A DNA stretch of 64,000 nucleotides from Parapedobacter tibetensis. GTDB taxonomy: Bacteria > Bacteroidota > Bacteroidia > Sphingobacteriales > Sphingobacteriaceae. The stretch lies in contig NZ_JAMXBE010000003.1 in the NCBI RefSeq assembly GCF_024704835.1, forward strand, positions 390,566-454,565, written 5' to 3'. The notes below the pieces were generated by a model. That model had not been told where the DNA came from and made no database searches. It was given only the letters and a program-made list of their open reading frames with translations. This document shows positions 63,983 through 64,000 of the stretch, in pieces. The translations under genes and the position numbers were made by a program. How positions within the stretch are numbered: position 1 is the first letter of the stretch; every line of letters starts with the position of its first letter.

Positions 63983-64000
63983 CGGGTACCTTTTAAAACC

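Noticed and set aside
1..64000. tRNA or rRNA genes
   Set aside because: No cloverleaf-like segment with a GTTCGAATC-type T-arm in the right setting, and no rRNA-like text, was found by reading both strands.

Overview
The window looks like chromosomal DNA of a Bacteroidota bacterium, most likely a Sphingobacteriales / Sphingobacteriaceae member; the genus is not fixed. Support: a gldD gliding gene, the C4 zinc-ribbon + Nif3 pair, the bamD-rpoZ-coaBC and yicC-gmk-nadD clusters, a CarboxypepD_reg-like protein, Bacteroidota-type RHS proteins, and many promoters with the phylum's TAnnTTTG -7 box. No tRNA, rRNA or CRISPR array was found.

Layout. 1-8.8 kb (minus): an S41/tricorn-like protease cut by the window edge, an IS5 relic, zinc-ribbon protein, Nif3-like protein, small membrane protein, ElaA-like acetyltransferase, an alpha/beta-hydrolase scrap, an FAD monooxygenase and a tetrapyrrole-type methyltransferase. 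9-15.8 kb (plus): apaG, an NAD(P)-binding protein, an Uup-like ABC-F ATPase, two perfect parS-like palindromes, mnmG and an Ig-like lipoprotein. 15.8-24.1 kb: gamma carbonic anhydrase and nadB (minus), an AT-rich intergenic region where sampled GC skew changes sign (candidate oriC), then nadA, thiL, a TPR protein and aconitase. 24.2-38 kb: housekeeping genes (csp, phhB, recO, dgkA, coaBC, rpoZ, bamD, nfu, lolE-like permease, gldD, aroE, comA) with a LacI regulator and two decayed genes. 38.3-42.9 kb: an ALDH7-type dehydrogenase, then kduI-DUF4861-kduD behind a promoter with a LacI-type operator. 42.9-49.4 kb: nadD, gmk, yicC, a CAP protein, dedA, dnaN, ruvX, ybeY, ndk.

49.5-64 kb is the accessory part: two unrecognised proteins, an AraC regulator, five exact-length 63-bp tandem repeats, several long inverted repeats, an FnIII-like protein, and an RHS polymorphic-toxin operon. 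That operon has a truncated lead gene, a SpvB-like RHS protein, an RHS-core protein with a variable AT-rich tail, and a two-helix membrane protein as candidate immunity partner. The window ends in a frameshifted IS1182-type transposase.

How genes connect: nadB, nadA and nadD cover three steps of de novo NAD synthesis; kduI and kduD act consecutively on unsaturated-uronate breakdown products; bamD and lolE-like serve the outer membrane. mnmG, the parS pair and the skew change suggest closeness to the chromosome origin. The most notable signals are the parS pair and possible origin, the RHS toxin/immunity tail, the 63-bp repeat block, and several promoters that imply leaderless mRNAs.
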